Source: JAGQNP01 sp038257245
GTDB lineage: Bacteria; Patescibacteriota; Saccharimonadia; Saccharimonadales; JACQNP01
Assembly (NCBI GenBank): GCA_038257245.1
Contig: JBBSJL010000009.1
Location: 1 to 31,633, forward strand
Direction: 5' to 3'
Length of the DNA: 31,633 nucleotides
The notes under the pieces are model-generated. The model was not told where the DNA came from. It made no database searches and saw only the letters and a program-made list of their open reading frames with translations. Positions 22,537-29,667 of this stretch are shown here, piece by piece (position 1 is the stretch's first letter; each line of letters starts with the position of its first letter). A program made the position numbers and the translations under genes.

Positions 22537-22881
22537 ATGATAGAAATAGATGGCGTACGCAATGGATTACACAGACCGATTTGGGAGTCTGGGGACTATA
22601 TTTCCGATGAATACCTTAAACTTATTGACCTTTCCACCTCACCCGACAGATCTCATAGAAATGCAGAAAGAATTGCTATTGCAGTTCGTAGGCTAAACCG
22701 AAACCATGAAACTACCTCAACTCTTTTGGTAGATACCGAGCTAGCTCAACCATACAATGATGTTATTGCACAGTTGAATGACATAAACGCAAGTATTGAG
22801 GGAGTTGGTACTTTACGACCGCTTATAGAAGACGATTCAAGATTTCAAGGAGCATCAGGTAGTTTTAAGTGGGCAGCATAA
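22537..22881 (+). CDS. Hypothetical protein (114 aa)
   Basis: I do not recognise this protein. It is hydrophilic and probably cytosolic, with basic, His- and Arg-containing stretches (SHRNAERIAIAVRRLNRNHE) and a long predicted helix region in the second half (PYNDVIAQLNDINASIEG). The in-frame GTG at 22519 would add 6 residues; I chose the ATG at 22537, with GAGG about 12 bases upstream. It lies directly after two tRNA genes. A 16-base sequence starting 3 bases after its stop is repeated after the next gene. Confidence 0.6.
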   Translation: MIEIDGVRNGLHRPIWESGDYISDEYLKLIDLSTSPDRSHRNAERIAIAVRRLNRNHETTSTLLVDTELAQPYNDVIAQLNDINASIEGVGTLRPLIEDDSRFQGASGSFKWAA

Positions 22882-22883
22882 AA

Positions 22884-22899
22884 TAGTTCTGACCTCAGC
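22884..22899 (+). repeat. 16-bp direct repeat, copy 1
   Basis: TAGTTCTGACCTCAGC occurs here and again at 23277-23292 on the same strand. It starts just after the stop of the 114-aa gene. TCAGC within it can pair with GCTGA at about 22906-22910. Both copies are followed by AACGCTA, after 15 bases here and after 3 bases in copy 2. Confidence 0.85.
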
Positions 22900-22951
22900 C
22901 ACGATGCTGAACCAAACGCTAATGCTTGTAGTTTAGTTCGTTAATGACACA

Positions 22952-22971
22952 ACGCGAGGAAGCTATCGCGT
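22952..22971 (+). repeat. Inverted repeat upstream of the 81-aa coiled-coil gene
   Basis: ACGCGA (22952-22957) and TCGCGT (22966-22971) are perfect 6-bp arms around an 8-base spacer. It lies about 20 bases upstream of the extended -10 for the next gene. There is no T run, so it is not an obvious terminator; an operator is possible. Confidence 0.4.
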
Positions 22972-22990
22972 ACTCCCAATAACCTAATCA

Positions 22991-22999
22991 TGGTATAAT
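22991..22999 (+). promoter_or_regulatory. Extended -10 promoter for a leaderless mRNA
   Basis: TGGTATAAT (22991-22999) is a perfect extended -10. Exactly 7 bases separate it from the ATG at 23007, the same geometry as at 2983-2999, and there is no Shine-Dalgarno. RNA would begin at the start codon. Confidence 0.6.
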
Positions 23000-23006
23000 T
23001 TTAGGC

Positions 23007-23252
23007 ATGAGCGAAGATGAATTTACTAGACTTTTTAAATACATGACGGAGCGTTTTGATAAGATTGATAAAGTTTTGGAAGAGAAAGCCAGTAATGCTG
23101 ATATGCAGCGAGTACTCAGTTTGCTAGACGAACTTGCTAAAAGGGTAGAGATTTCGGATGACGAAAGGTTGGTTATGGGACATCAGCTCGATAGACTAGA
23201 TCGTTGGACTCATTCATTAGCTGATAAGATTGGACATGAACTCTCGACCTAG
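23007..23252 (+). CDS. Small coiled-coil protein (81 aa)
   Basis: The 81 residues are strongly charged and helical. Leu, Ile and Val recur at heptad positions through FKYMTERFDKIDKVLEEK and MQRVLSLLDELAKRVEISDD, so a coiled coil is likely. Similar FDKID-type small helical proteins are common in Patescibacteria, in my recollection, but no function is known to me. No signal or membrane segment is seen. The start fits a leaderless transcript. The gene lies between two copies of a 16-bp repeat. Confidence 0.7.
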   Translation: MSEDEFTRLFKYMTERFDKIDKVLEEKASNADMQRVLSLLDELAKRVEISDDERLVMGHQLDRLDRWTHSLADKIGHELST

Positions 23253-23276
23253 GCTTCGCGTTAAAGTATACTATTT

Positions 23277-23292
23277 TAGTTCTGACCTCAGC
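23277..23292 (+). repeat. 16-bp direct repeat, copy 2
   Basis: This is an exact second copy of TAGTTCTGACCTCAGC (first at 22884-22899). It lies 24 bases after the coiled-coil gene and about 85-100 bases before the purF start, just upstream of a terminator-like hairpin. Confidence 0.85.
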
Positions 23293-23310
23293 AATAACGC
23301 TACATCATTT

Positions 23311-23343
23311 ACACCACTGAAATGTGGTGTTTGTTATTTATTG
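23311..23343 (+). terminator. Terminator or attenuator hairpin before purF
   Basis: ACACCAC (23311-23317) and GTGGTGT (23324-23330) form a perfect 7-bp stem around TGAAAT. A T-rich tail (TTGTTATTTATT) follows. It lies after the coiled-coil gene and before purF, so it could end the former or regulate the latter. Confidence 0.7.
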
Positions 23344-23358
23344 TGTATCTTCTAGGAT
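23331..23358 (+). promoter_or_regulatory. Weak candidate purF promoter
   Basis: TTGTTA (23331-23336) and TAGGAT (23353-23358) are 16 bases apart. The start would be near 23365, giving a short leader with CGGAG before the TTG start. Both boxes match only 4 of 6 positions. Confidence 0.3.
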
Positions 23359-23377
23359 TAAACTGAACGGAGTGAAT

Positions 23378-24808
23378 TTGGAACGATTACACGAAAAGTG
23401 TGCTGTTGTTGGTGTTGCAAATAGCGGCGAGTTTGAAAGTACACCTGAAATTGCTATTGAGGCATTGTTTGCTCTACAACATCGTGGAACTGAGGCATCT
23501 GGAGTTGTGACTTCCGATGTGGACGGCAATTTGTTACACAAAAGAGGATTAGGTTTAGTCTCCAATATTTATGACGAAATTGACGTAGCCAGTCTCGAGA
23601 ATCCACTTGCAGTTGGCCATAATAGATATGCAACTTCGGGAGATGATAAAAAACACAAACAACCGTGTATAGATACCCCACTAGGATTTTCATTTGCTCA
23701 TAATGGTAACATCCCTGACACAACTTTGATGGATGAGTATCTGGAATCCCAGGGTATAAGACTTGAACCCTTTAACGATTCTGAAAAAATGTCACTTATT
23801 CTGGCACAGGAAATACGTCTAGGATCAAGCTTACCCGAATCTATAGAAAAAGTTCATCATCTTTTTACGGGGGCATACTCGTGCGTAGCATCACATGACG
23901 GTTGCGTAGTGGCGTTTAGAGACCCGAAAGGTATTCGTCCTTTGGACTTCGGAAAAACTAATGGCTCCGGGTACATCGCTGCAAGCGAGACATGTGCAAT
24001 TGAAATTGTTGATGGTACTCCGGAGTTTACAATTAACCCAGGCGAGATGGTCATATTTAACGAGCATGGGTTTGAAAGAAAGCAGTTCCAAAGCCCAGAC
24101 CCACATTTAGATATATTTGAGTTTGTATATTTTGCAAGACCGGATAGTGTGATTGAGGGTCAGAGTGTAGACCATGTTCGAAGAAACCTAGGCAGAAATT
24201 TAGCTAGAATACATCCACCAATTGCCGACGATGCCAGCAATGTATTAGTTGTAGGTATCCCAGATACGTCAATTCCAGCTTCGGAAGCTTATGCTGAAAC
24301 CTTAGGGCTACAAGAAAGTACCGCGGTTATTAAGAATAGGTATATCGGAAGAACATTTATGCAGCCTACGCAAGGAGATAGAAAGCGGCAACTACGAAGA
24401 AAACACAGTATGATACCCGAACTAATCCATGGTAGGGATGTGATCTTTATCGATGATTCAATCGTGCGTTTGAATACAATGCCAAGGTTAGTGAAATTAG
24501 CAAAAGAACTAGGAGCTAATACAGTCTCAGTTTTAGTAGCGTCTTCACCTGTTAGGTTTCCAGACTTTTATGGCATAGATACCCCTAGTCAATCCGAGCT
24601 GGCAGCAGCGAATATGACAATAGAAGAAATGCAGCGTGATATTAACTGCGACTATCTAGGATTTCTATCTGTTAGTGCCATGGTTGCAGCCACAGGCATA
24701 CCCGGCCACCAATTAAACTTAGCAGCCTTTACCGGAGAGTACCCTATTGATATTGGCAGAAAGAAAGCACAAATCAGAGCACCCAAAAGCACAGAGTATA
24801 TGGACTAA
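23378..24808 (+). CDS. purF: Amidophosphoribosyltransferase (glutamine PRPP amidotransferase)
   Basis: PurF makes phosphoribosylamine from PRPP and glutamine, the first step of purine synthesis. The N-terminal Ntn glutaminase begins at Cys8 (KCAVVGVANSG), which must be freed by propeptide cleavage. ALFALQHRGTEASGV, GHNRYATSGDD and FAHNGNIPD follow. The phosphoribosyltransferase domain carries DDSIVR, but the usual next residues GTT are LNT. The Fe-S-type CxACFTG is LNLAAFTG, so no cluster is expected. I chose TTG at 23378 with CGGAG 5 bases upstream (476 aa). An open frame reaches GTG at 23324, but that codon is in the hairpin stem and extends the propeptide. No other purine gene is nearby. 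Confidence 0.92.
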   Translation: MERLHEKCAVVGVANSGEFESTPEIAIEALFALQHRGTEASGVVTSDVDGNLLHKRGLGLVSNIYDEIDVASLENPLAVGHNRYATSGDDKKHKQPCIDTPLGFSFAHNGNIPDTTLMDEYLESQGIRLEPFNDSEKMSLILAQEIRLGSSLPESIEKVHHLFTGAYSCVASHDGCVVAFRDPKGIRPLDFGKTNGSGYIAASETCAIEIVDGTPEFTINPGEMVIFNEHGFERKQFQSPDPHLDIFEFVYFARPDSVIEGQSVDHVRRNLGRNLARIHPPIADDASNVLVVGIPDTSIPASEAYAETLGLQESTAVIKNRYIGRTFMQPTQGDRKRQLRRKHSMIPELIHGRDVIFIDDSIVRLNTMPRLVKLAKELGANTVSVLVASSPVRFPDFYGIDTPSQSELAAANMTIEEMQRDINCDYLGFLSVSAMVAATGIPGHQLNLAAFTGEYPIDIGRKKAQIRAPKSTEYMD

Positions 24809-24829
24809 ACAGTAGGACTGCGCTATTAT
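24801..24829 (+). promoter_or_regulatory. Promoter for tRNA-Thr(GGT)
   Basis: TGGACT (24801-24806) and TATTAT (24824-24829) are 17 bases apart. The start would be near 24836, about 8 bases before the tRNA. The -35 overlaps the purF stop codon. Confidence 0.5.
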
Positions 24830-24843
24830 TTGTTAGTAATTTT

Positions 24844-24918
24844 GCCGTCGTAGCTCAGTGGTAGAGCATCGCCATGGTAAGGCGGGGGTCTCGAGTTCAA
24901 ATCTCGACGACGGCTCCA
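24844..24918 (+). tRNA. tRNA-Thr (anticodon GGT)
   Basis: The acceptor GCCGTCG pairs with CGACGGC; T and encoded CCA follow (24916-24918). The D arm TAGCTCAGTGGTAGAGC, the anticodon stem CGCC/GGCG with loop ATGGTAA (anticodon GGT), and the T arm TTCAAAT are complete. It is the second Thr isoacceptor in the window. Confidence 0.97.
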
Positions 24919-24940
24919 TATATAGATCGATAAGTGTCTG

Positions 24941-24969
24941 TTGATTATTAGATCCATATCTGTTATTAT
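24941..24969 (+). promoter_or_regulatory. rpmG promoter, near-leaderless
   Basis: TTGATT (24941-24946) and TATTAT (24964-24969) are 17 bases apart. The rpmG ATG begins 9 bases after the -10, so the leader would be 0-3 bases and no Shine-Dalgarno is present. Confidence 0.6.
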
Positions 24970-24978
24970 CTATCAGAT

Positions 24979-25182
24979 ATGGCAAAAAAAGGCGATAAAC
25001 GAAAAGTTGTAGGATTAGTTTCAGAAGAAAGTGGCCACCGTCACTACTACACTGTTAAGAATACTATGAACACCCCTGAAAAGCTTAGCTTAAAGAAATA
25101 CGATCCCGTACTTCGAAAGCATGTATTATATGTTGAAACTAAGAAAAATCTTGGACGTAACGAAGTTAAGGGTCGAAAGTAG
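24979..25182 (+). CDS. rpmG: 50S ribosomal protein L33, zinc-free form
   Basis: L33 is a small 50S protein near the E site. The match is HRHYYTVKNTMNTPEKLSLK followed by KYDPVLRKHVLYVETKK. The two CxxC zinc pairs of the zinc form are absent: SEES stands at the first, and KYDPVLRKH has no Cys at the second. The 67 residues include extra basic residues at both ends. It probably has its own near-leaderless promoter after tRNA-Thr. Its stop is separated by a single base from the stop of the convergent GH15 gene, with no terminator between. Confidence 0.92.
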   Translation: MAKKGDKRKVVGLVSEESGHRHYYTVKNTMNTPEKLSLKKYDPVLRKHVLYVETKKNLGRNEVKGRK

Positions 25183-25183
25183 C

Positions 25184-27112
25184 CTAACTTAGATCAACAA
25201 TAGTATTAATAAGCTCCGCATGACTCCAAACCAATGGGGTTACTGAAACATGTGCTCCAGAGACTGGATCAACTTGTTCAGATATAACTCCACTCGGCAG
25301 AGAGTGATCGATAGCCCAGGCTAAACATTCTTCAGCTGCTTCCGTATTTTTTGCACGATGGTAAAATTGAGCTAACCATAGTGTGGTTACAAACCAGGGG
25401 TTACCCATATAGTCTTTTTGGGCTAAAAAGTAATCATCATTTTCATATCTTGGGAGGCCGCCAGAATGTGATTGGTTTAGAAGTGTAGTTTCAATCAGTT
25501 TCTGTGTAGATAATATTTTGTCGAAGTCTTTTTCATGATATCCGAACATAATTATCCCGTACAAGCTAGACACATCGAGCGTGTTATCAAATTCCAATGA
25601 ACCAGTATCTTTTGTCATAACTGACTTACGGTACATTCCACGCTCATGATCAAAAAATACTTCTCGGTTCTGGAGCAACATACTAGCAGTTTCTTGCCAG
25701 TAGGATGCGTCATCTGGGTGATCAAATTCTTCAGCAAGATCACTCGCCACCAATAAAGCCTGATAGACTACAGCTGTGGTATAAGTATGTGTCGCAAACT
25801 TTTGTTCCCATAGATCATAACTTGCATGAGGTAAATTGGTTTTAGGGTCAATAAATTTTGACAAAAAATTAGCAGCCGGCTGGATAAACGTATTGTAGAA
25901 ACTTTCTATGAAATCTTTATCACCTGTGTGTTCGAAGTATTCACCAAGCATATATAACACTATAGCTGTTTCATCCTCTTGAATTGCCAATTCCTTCCGG
26001 CGGCCATGAACTAACGGATGCCATGTGCTTCCGACGGCACGGTCAGGCTGAAACTTATGCATTAAATACCCGTCATCAGTGATAATGTCTCTACAAAATT
26101 CAAAAAACTTTTTAGGCTCCTCGGTATAGCCAAGTCTAATAAGTGGCCATATAGCATAAGCACCATCTCTGGGCCAAACGTAACTATAATAGTCTCTGCC
26201 ATAGTTATAGATAGAAGAATCACAGGAAGCAATGATGCCGCCGCGTTTATCAATATGCGTCTTTATAATCATTAGAGATTTTTTTGTAATAGATAGATAT
26301 TTCCTGTCAACGTTCTTGAGTTTTGGCTCACTAATCGATAGCCATGTTTGCCAAAAGTGTCGGGTGGTGGCTAGGCGTTTTTCTGCTCCTTCGTGAACGA
26401 TCTGATTGTGAATTTCTTCGGCTTTAAACTGGGAATCGGCCGCGACTACCCAGTAATCCATATCATAATGTTGGCCAGCACTAAGTTTAGTACTGAACCG
26501 AATAACACTGTCAACACCACCATGTTCAACTGGATTGTTGGTTAATTCTCCGTCTTCAGCGTCTCTATAGGTGCCTTCTTTGCCCTCAATGCCATAGTTT
26601 CCAATCGCGTATTGATCAAAGGGTTTACCAGCTGAATCCTGGCCATAAATGAGTAAGCAACAACGCCCCTTATAATCTAAAATATAGTTATCTTCCGGCA
26701 CAAAAAGAGCGGTATCGCTACGGCCATCATGAGATATTTCGAAAACTTGGTGCATAAACAACCTAAGCTCAATATCTGATGTAGAATTATTGATAACTCG
26801 AACGCGTCTGTAAAAAACATTCATAGAACTATCAACAAAATCTTGTAGGTGGATTTCTACTTCAAGGTTACTATTTGTTAACCTGACTTGACTGACCAAT
26901 GCTTCTGTCTCAAAGTTGACATCGTGAGACCAGTTTTCATCGTCCGTCCATGAGAAGTTTCCATTAACCCACACACCAATTCGGTGATTCATAATCCTTG
27001 AATTAGTCAGGTTTTCTTGACCAACGTAGGGGTAATAAAAATCATGGACAAGTCCTTTTTCGTTTAAACCAACCGTTAAGCTGCTGTTGCCAAGCATTAC
27101 TGGTCTAGCCAT
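25184..27112 (-). CDS. GH15 glucoamylase-like glycoside hydrolase
   Basis: GH15 enzymes release glucose from non-reducing ends of alpha-1,4/1,6 glucans. This 642-residue protein has an N-terminal beta-sandwich domain (about 1-250) and the alpha/alpha barrel after it. NYGRDYYSYVWPRDGAYA (303-320), IQEDETA (377-383, Glu381 the likely general acid) and SGVISEQVDP (607-616, Glu612 the likely base) are GH15 hallmarks. There is no signal peptide, so it is presumably cytoplasmic, acting on an internal glucan or oligosaccharide. It overlaps the GH57 gene by 8 bases as the last gene of a three-gene operon. Confidence 0.93.
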   Translation of the reverse strand: MARPVMLGNSSLTVGLNEKGLVHDFYYPYVGQENLTNSRIMNHRIGVWVNGNFSWTDDENWSHDVNFETEALVSQVRLTNSNLEVEIHLQDFVDSSMNVFYRRVRVINNSTSDIELRLFMHQVFEISHDGRSDTALFVPEDNYILDYKGRCCLLIYGQDSAGKPFDQYAIGNYGIEGKEGTYRDAEDGELTNNPVEHGGVDSVIRFSTKLSAGQHYDMDYWVVAADSQFKAEEIHNQIVHEGAEKRLATTRHFWQTWLSISEPKLKNVDRKYLSITKKSLMIIKTHIDKRGGIIASCDSSIYNYGRDYYSYVWPRDGAYAIWPLIRLGYTEEPKKFFEFCRDIITDDGYLMHKFQPDRAVGSTWHPLVHGRRKELAIQEDETAIVLYMLGEYFEHTGDKDFIESFYNTFIQPAANFLSKFIDPKTNLPHASYDLWEQKFATHTYTTAVVYQALLVASDLAEEFDHPDDASYWQETASMLLQNREVFFDHERGMYRKSVMTKDTGSLEFDNTLDVSSLYGIIMFGYHEKDFDKILSTQKLIETTLLNQSHSGGLPRYENDDYFLAQKDYMGNPWFVTTLWLAQFYHRAKNTEAAEECLAWAIDHSLPSGVISEQVDPVSGAHVSVTPLVWSHAELINTIVDLS

Positions 27113-28316
27113 TAGAGCCCTCCTCGTGCGAGTTTAGTCTGAACAAGAGATCATGATAAACGTTCATAAATGCAATGAAAGCCTGGTATGGGTCGTCGTA
27201 AGGGCTAAAATAGGCATGTATATCGCCATCATTGAACCACTTTGTACACATATAATAATAGTGATCAGATGTTTGCAGGCGTCTCCAGTCGTTTATTAGC
27301 TGTAAGTCTCTGGTCGCATGGATTTTGTCGCCTAATTCATAAAGCGCAGAAATTGCTTGTTGTTGCATACCATTTCCCAACCATGCACTGAGATCTCTCT
27401 CTGTGTCTGCCCAAGTAACGGTTTGCGGTATGTCGAGTTCACCAACGGGGTTCAGCATTGAGGCTTCGGAAACAGTTACGAAAGTATTGTCGTTGTTTAG
27501 CCATTTGGCAGGCAAATCACCCAAAAATTCAAAAATTCCTGAGTGGTCCCACTGATGCTCGCCAAATGTTTCGTAGTCCATAAACAGATTTATTACTTCT
27601 CCTTCGGTACTATTAATCCAGTTGGTGAACTTATCTGCAGTCAAGGGCCATTCGGGCCAGTCTCTATTTCCAAATCTGAAAGCAATGTCATCGCTTAGTT
27701 TATAGTTCTTTAGTAATAGTTTGATATTTTGGGTATGCGATGGGCGGTAAACATAGTTAGGGCTTCTCCAGTCTAGGACTTCATCCCAGCCTTCGGCAAG
27801 AACAGCTAGGTATCCAGTCTGGTCAGCCCAAGCTGCGAGATCATTATTGTATGCAAGCTCGGTATTTCTGAATACCCTAGGAGTCTGTGCAAATACTTCT
27901 TGGATCTTTTCCTTGTGCATTCTGACTTGTTCTTCAAATTCATGTCGGTTGTAGAAGAAAGCAAGACTATGATGGAAAGTTTCTCCAACAATTTCAACTT
28001 TGCCAGTTGCCACAAGTTCCTGAAACGAAGCTAGTGTTTCCGGCGAATATTGTTCAAACTGCTCGATAACAGTGCCGGAAATAGACAGACTAAGCTTAAA
28101 TTCTGGGTGGGTTTTAATTAGTTCTAAGAGTTTGGTATTGGTCGGAATATATGACTTTGCAGAAACCTTCTGCATTATGTCTTCATTTGAAGTTTTAGAC
28201 CCTGCCGGGGAGTTAAAGTATTCGTGATCAACTCCAGAATCAAAAATTGAATAGTCTTTAATTCTGTATGGTTGATGTACATGCAAATACAGTGAAATAG
28301 CTTTACTGGTGATCAT
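27105..28316 (-). CDS. GH57 alpha-amylase-type glycoside hydrolase
   Basis: GH57 contains alpha-amylases, amylopullulanases, 4-alpha-glucanotransferases and branching enzymes. Conserved regions seen are LHVHQPYRI (residues 11-19, HQP), GKVEIVGETFHH (105-116), FRNTELAYNN with Glu153 as the expected nucleophile, and FMDYETFGEHQW with Asp247 as the expected acid. The 403 residues are typical of the shorter alpha-amylase-like members. No signal peptide is seen. The start overlaps the glycosyltransferase stop (ATGA). Hydrolase versus transferase activity cannot be told from these motifs. Confidence 0.92.
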   Translation of the reverse strand: MITSKAISLYLHVHQPYRIKDYSIFDSGVDHEYFNSPAGSKTSNEDIMQKVSAKSYIPTNTKLLELIKTHPEFKLSLSISGTVIEQFEQYSPETLASFQELVATGKVEIVGETFHHSLAFFYNRHEFEEQVRMHKEKIQEVFAQTPRVFRNTELAYNNDLAAWADQTGYLAVLAEGWDEVLDWRSPNYVYRPSHTQNIKLLLKNYKLSDDIAFRFGNRDWPEWPLTADKFTNWINSTEGEVINLFMDYETFGEHQWDHSGIFEFLGDLPAKWLNNDNTFVTVSEASMLNPVGELDIPQTVTWADTERDLSAWLGNGMQQQAISALYELGDKIHATRDLQLINDWRRLQTSDHYYYMCTKWFNDGDIHAYFSPYDDPYQAFIAFMNVYHDLLFRLNSHEEGSNG

Positions 28317-29521
28317 ACTTGCACTCCAGATGTATGTTCAAGGTAATGTCCAGATATTTGCTCTGCAGCAGGTCCCCATGATAAGTTCATGAGCTCAGAG
28401 TATGCATTTTGGCTAAGTTCATCACGTAAGGCGTCGTTTTTGATCACAGCTAAAATATCGTTCGCCATCTTATTAATATCCCAGTAATCGACTTTAAGAC
28501 AGTTTCGAAACACCTCTGTAACACCCGATTGCTTTGATATTAAAGATGGTGTTTTGTATCCTGCAGCCTCCAACGGCGTTAACCCAAAAGGTTCGGACAC
28601 AGACGGCATTACAAATAAATCAGCAATAATGAAAGCGTCACGTAGTTGTTTGCCCCTAAGAAAACCAGTAAATATCACATTTTTACTTATGCCTAAACTT
28701 GCAGCCAGTTCGATTAGTTCAAAGTATTGGTCGCCGCTACCCACAAGTAGCAATATTGTCTTAGGTTCTCTTTGGACTACTTCTTTCATGGAATGTAATA
28801 AATTAACTAGACCTTTTTGTATTGTTAGTCTCCCGGCATTTGTGACAACTTTGTAACCAGAATTTTTCATGTTTTCTAAATACGCGAATGAATTATCATC
28901 AGTCAAGTTCGAATATATATCTGTACTGTTTATACTGTTATGAACAACACTAATTTTGTTTGGGGGTATTCCATAGTCCTGTACAATTAATTTTTTTGTA
29001 TGATTACTGACAGCAATTACTTTGTCGGCCATGGTTAATGCAGAATATTCTATTTCGTGGACAAGTGGATTACCATATTTTCCACCGGCTCTGTCGTGTT
29101 CTAAAGAGTGAACATGAAGTATCATGGGACGGTTTTTGACTGCTTTTGCCCGTATAGCTGCTCTGAAGGTTAACCAGTCATGCGCATGTATCACATCAAA
29201 CTCCAGTGATGAGACTAGTCGTTCGACAGCCTTCTCATAGTAAGCTTGTTGCGAATAAATGTCATGCCACTCAATTGTGCCATCGTTTTTAATGTATTTA
29301 TAGCTATCATAAGCACTTCCAACCTGTATTATTTCAGATACATCGTTAGGTTGTGCCGAAGAAATATTCATGAAACTAACCTGCTGGGTAGAATCATAGG
29401 GTAGTATGAACTCAATATCTACACCCAGGCTCCCGAGTGCTTTACACATCTCATAACAAGCAATACCAAGCCCACCACTGTTATGTGGAGGTAGTTCCCA
29501 ACCCAGCATCAAAACTCTCAT
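28313..29521 (-). CDS. GT-B glycosyltransferase, glycogen-synthase-like (GT4/GT5 type)
   Basis: The enzyme transfers a sugar from a nucleotide sugar; placed next to GH57 and GH15 it probably builds an alpha-glucan. The N-terminal domain opens MRVLMLGWELPPHNSGGLG, the GGLG acceptor loop of GT-B enzymes (16-19). The C-terminal domain has GRLTIQKG (Arg231 and Lys236, phosphate contacts) and SEPFGLTPLEA with the Glu310-x7-Glu318 motif. Length is 402. GAGG lies about 12 bases before the ATG. First gene of the minus-strand operon, divergent from typA. A sucrose/trehalose-phosphate synthase-like or other retaining transferase is possible. Confidence 0.88.
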   Translation of the reverse strand: MRVLMLGWELPPHNSGGLGIACYEMCKALGSLGVDIEFILPYDSTQQVSFMNISSAQPNDVSEIIQVGSAYDSYKYIKNDGTIEWHDIYSQQAYYEKAVERLVSSLEFDVIHAHDWLTFRAAIRAKAVKNRPMILHVHSLEHDRAGGKYGNPLVHEIEYSALTMADKVIAVSNHTKKLIVQDYGIPPNKISVVHNSINSTDIYSNLTDDNSFAYLENMKNSGYKVVTNAGRLTIQKGLVNLLHSMKEVVQREPKTILLLVGSGDQYFELIELAASLGISKNVIFTGFLRGKQLRDAFIIADLFVMPSVSEPFGLTPLEAAGYKTPSLISKQSGVTEVFRNCLKVDYWDINKMANDILAVIKNDALRDELSQNAYSELMNLSWGPAAEQISGHYLEHTSGVQV

Positions 29522-29555
29522 TTGATGTTTTTTACCTCTATTAATTTACATAAGC

Positions 29556-29584
29556 ATTATAGAGAAAGTGATAAGAAATTACAA
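29556..29584 (-). promoter_or_regulatory. Promoter of the glycan operon (TTGTAA-N17-TATAAT)
   Basis: On the minus strand TTGTAA (29584-29579) and a perfect TATAAT (29561-29556) are 17 bases apart. The start would be near 29549, about 28 bases before the glycosyltransferase ATG. It lies back-to-back with the typA promoter. Confidence 0.7.
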
Positions 29585-29603
29585 CGAGTTTTATAGATAA
29601 GAA

Positions 29604-29632
29604 TAGACAATAATTAACACTTATGTTAAAAT
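29604..29632 (+). promoter_or_regulatory. typA promoter (TAGACA-N17-TAAAAT)
   Basis: TAGACA (29604-29609) and TAAAAT (29627-29632) are 17 bases apart. The start would be near 29639, leaving a short leader with AAAGGA before the GTG start. It is 20 bases from the divergent glycan-operon promoter, so one bound protein could affect both. Confidence 0.6.
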
Positions 29633-29667
29633 TTACATTCATTCGATTACAATCTTGAAAGGAAACA

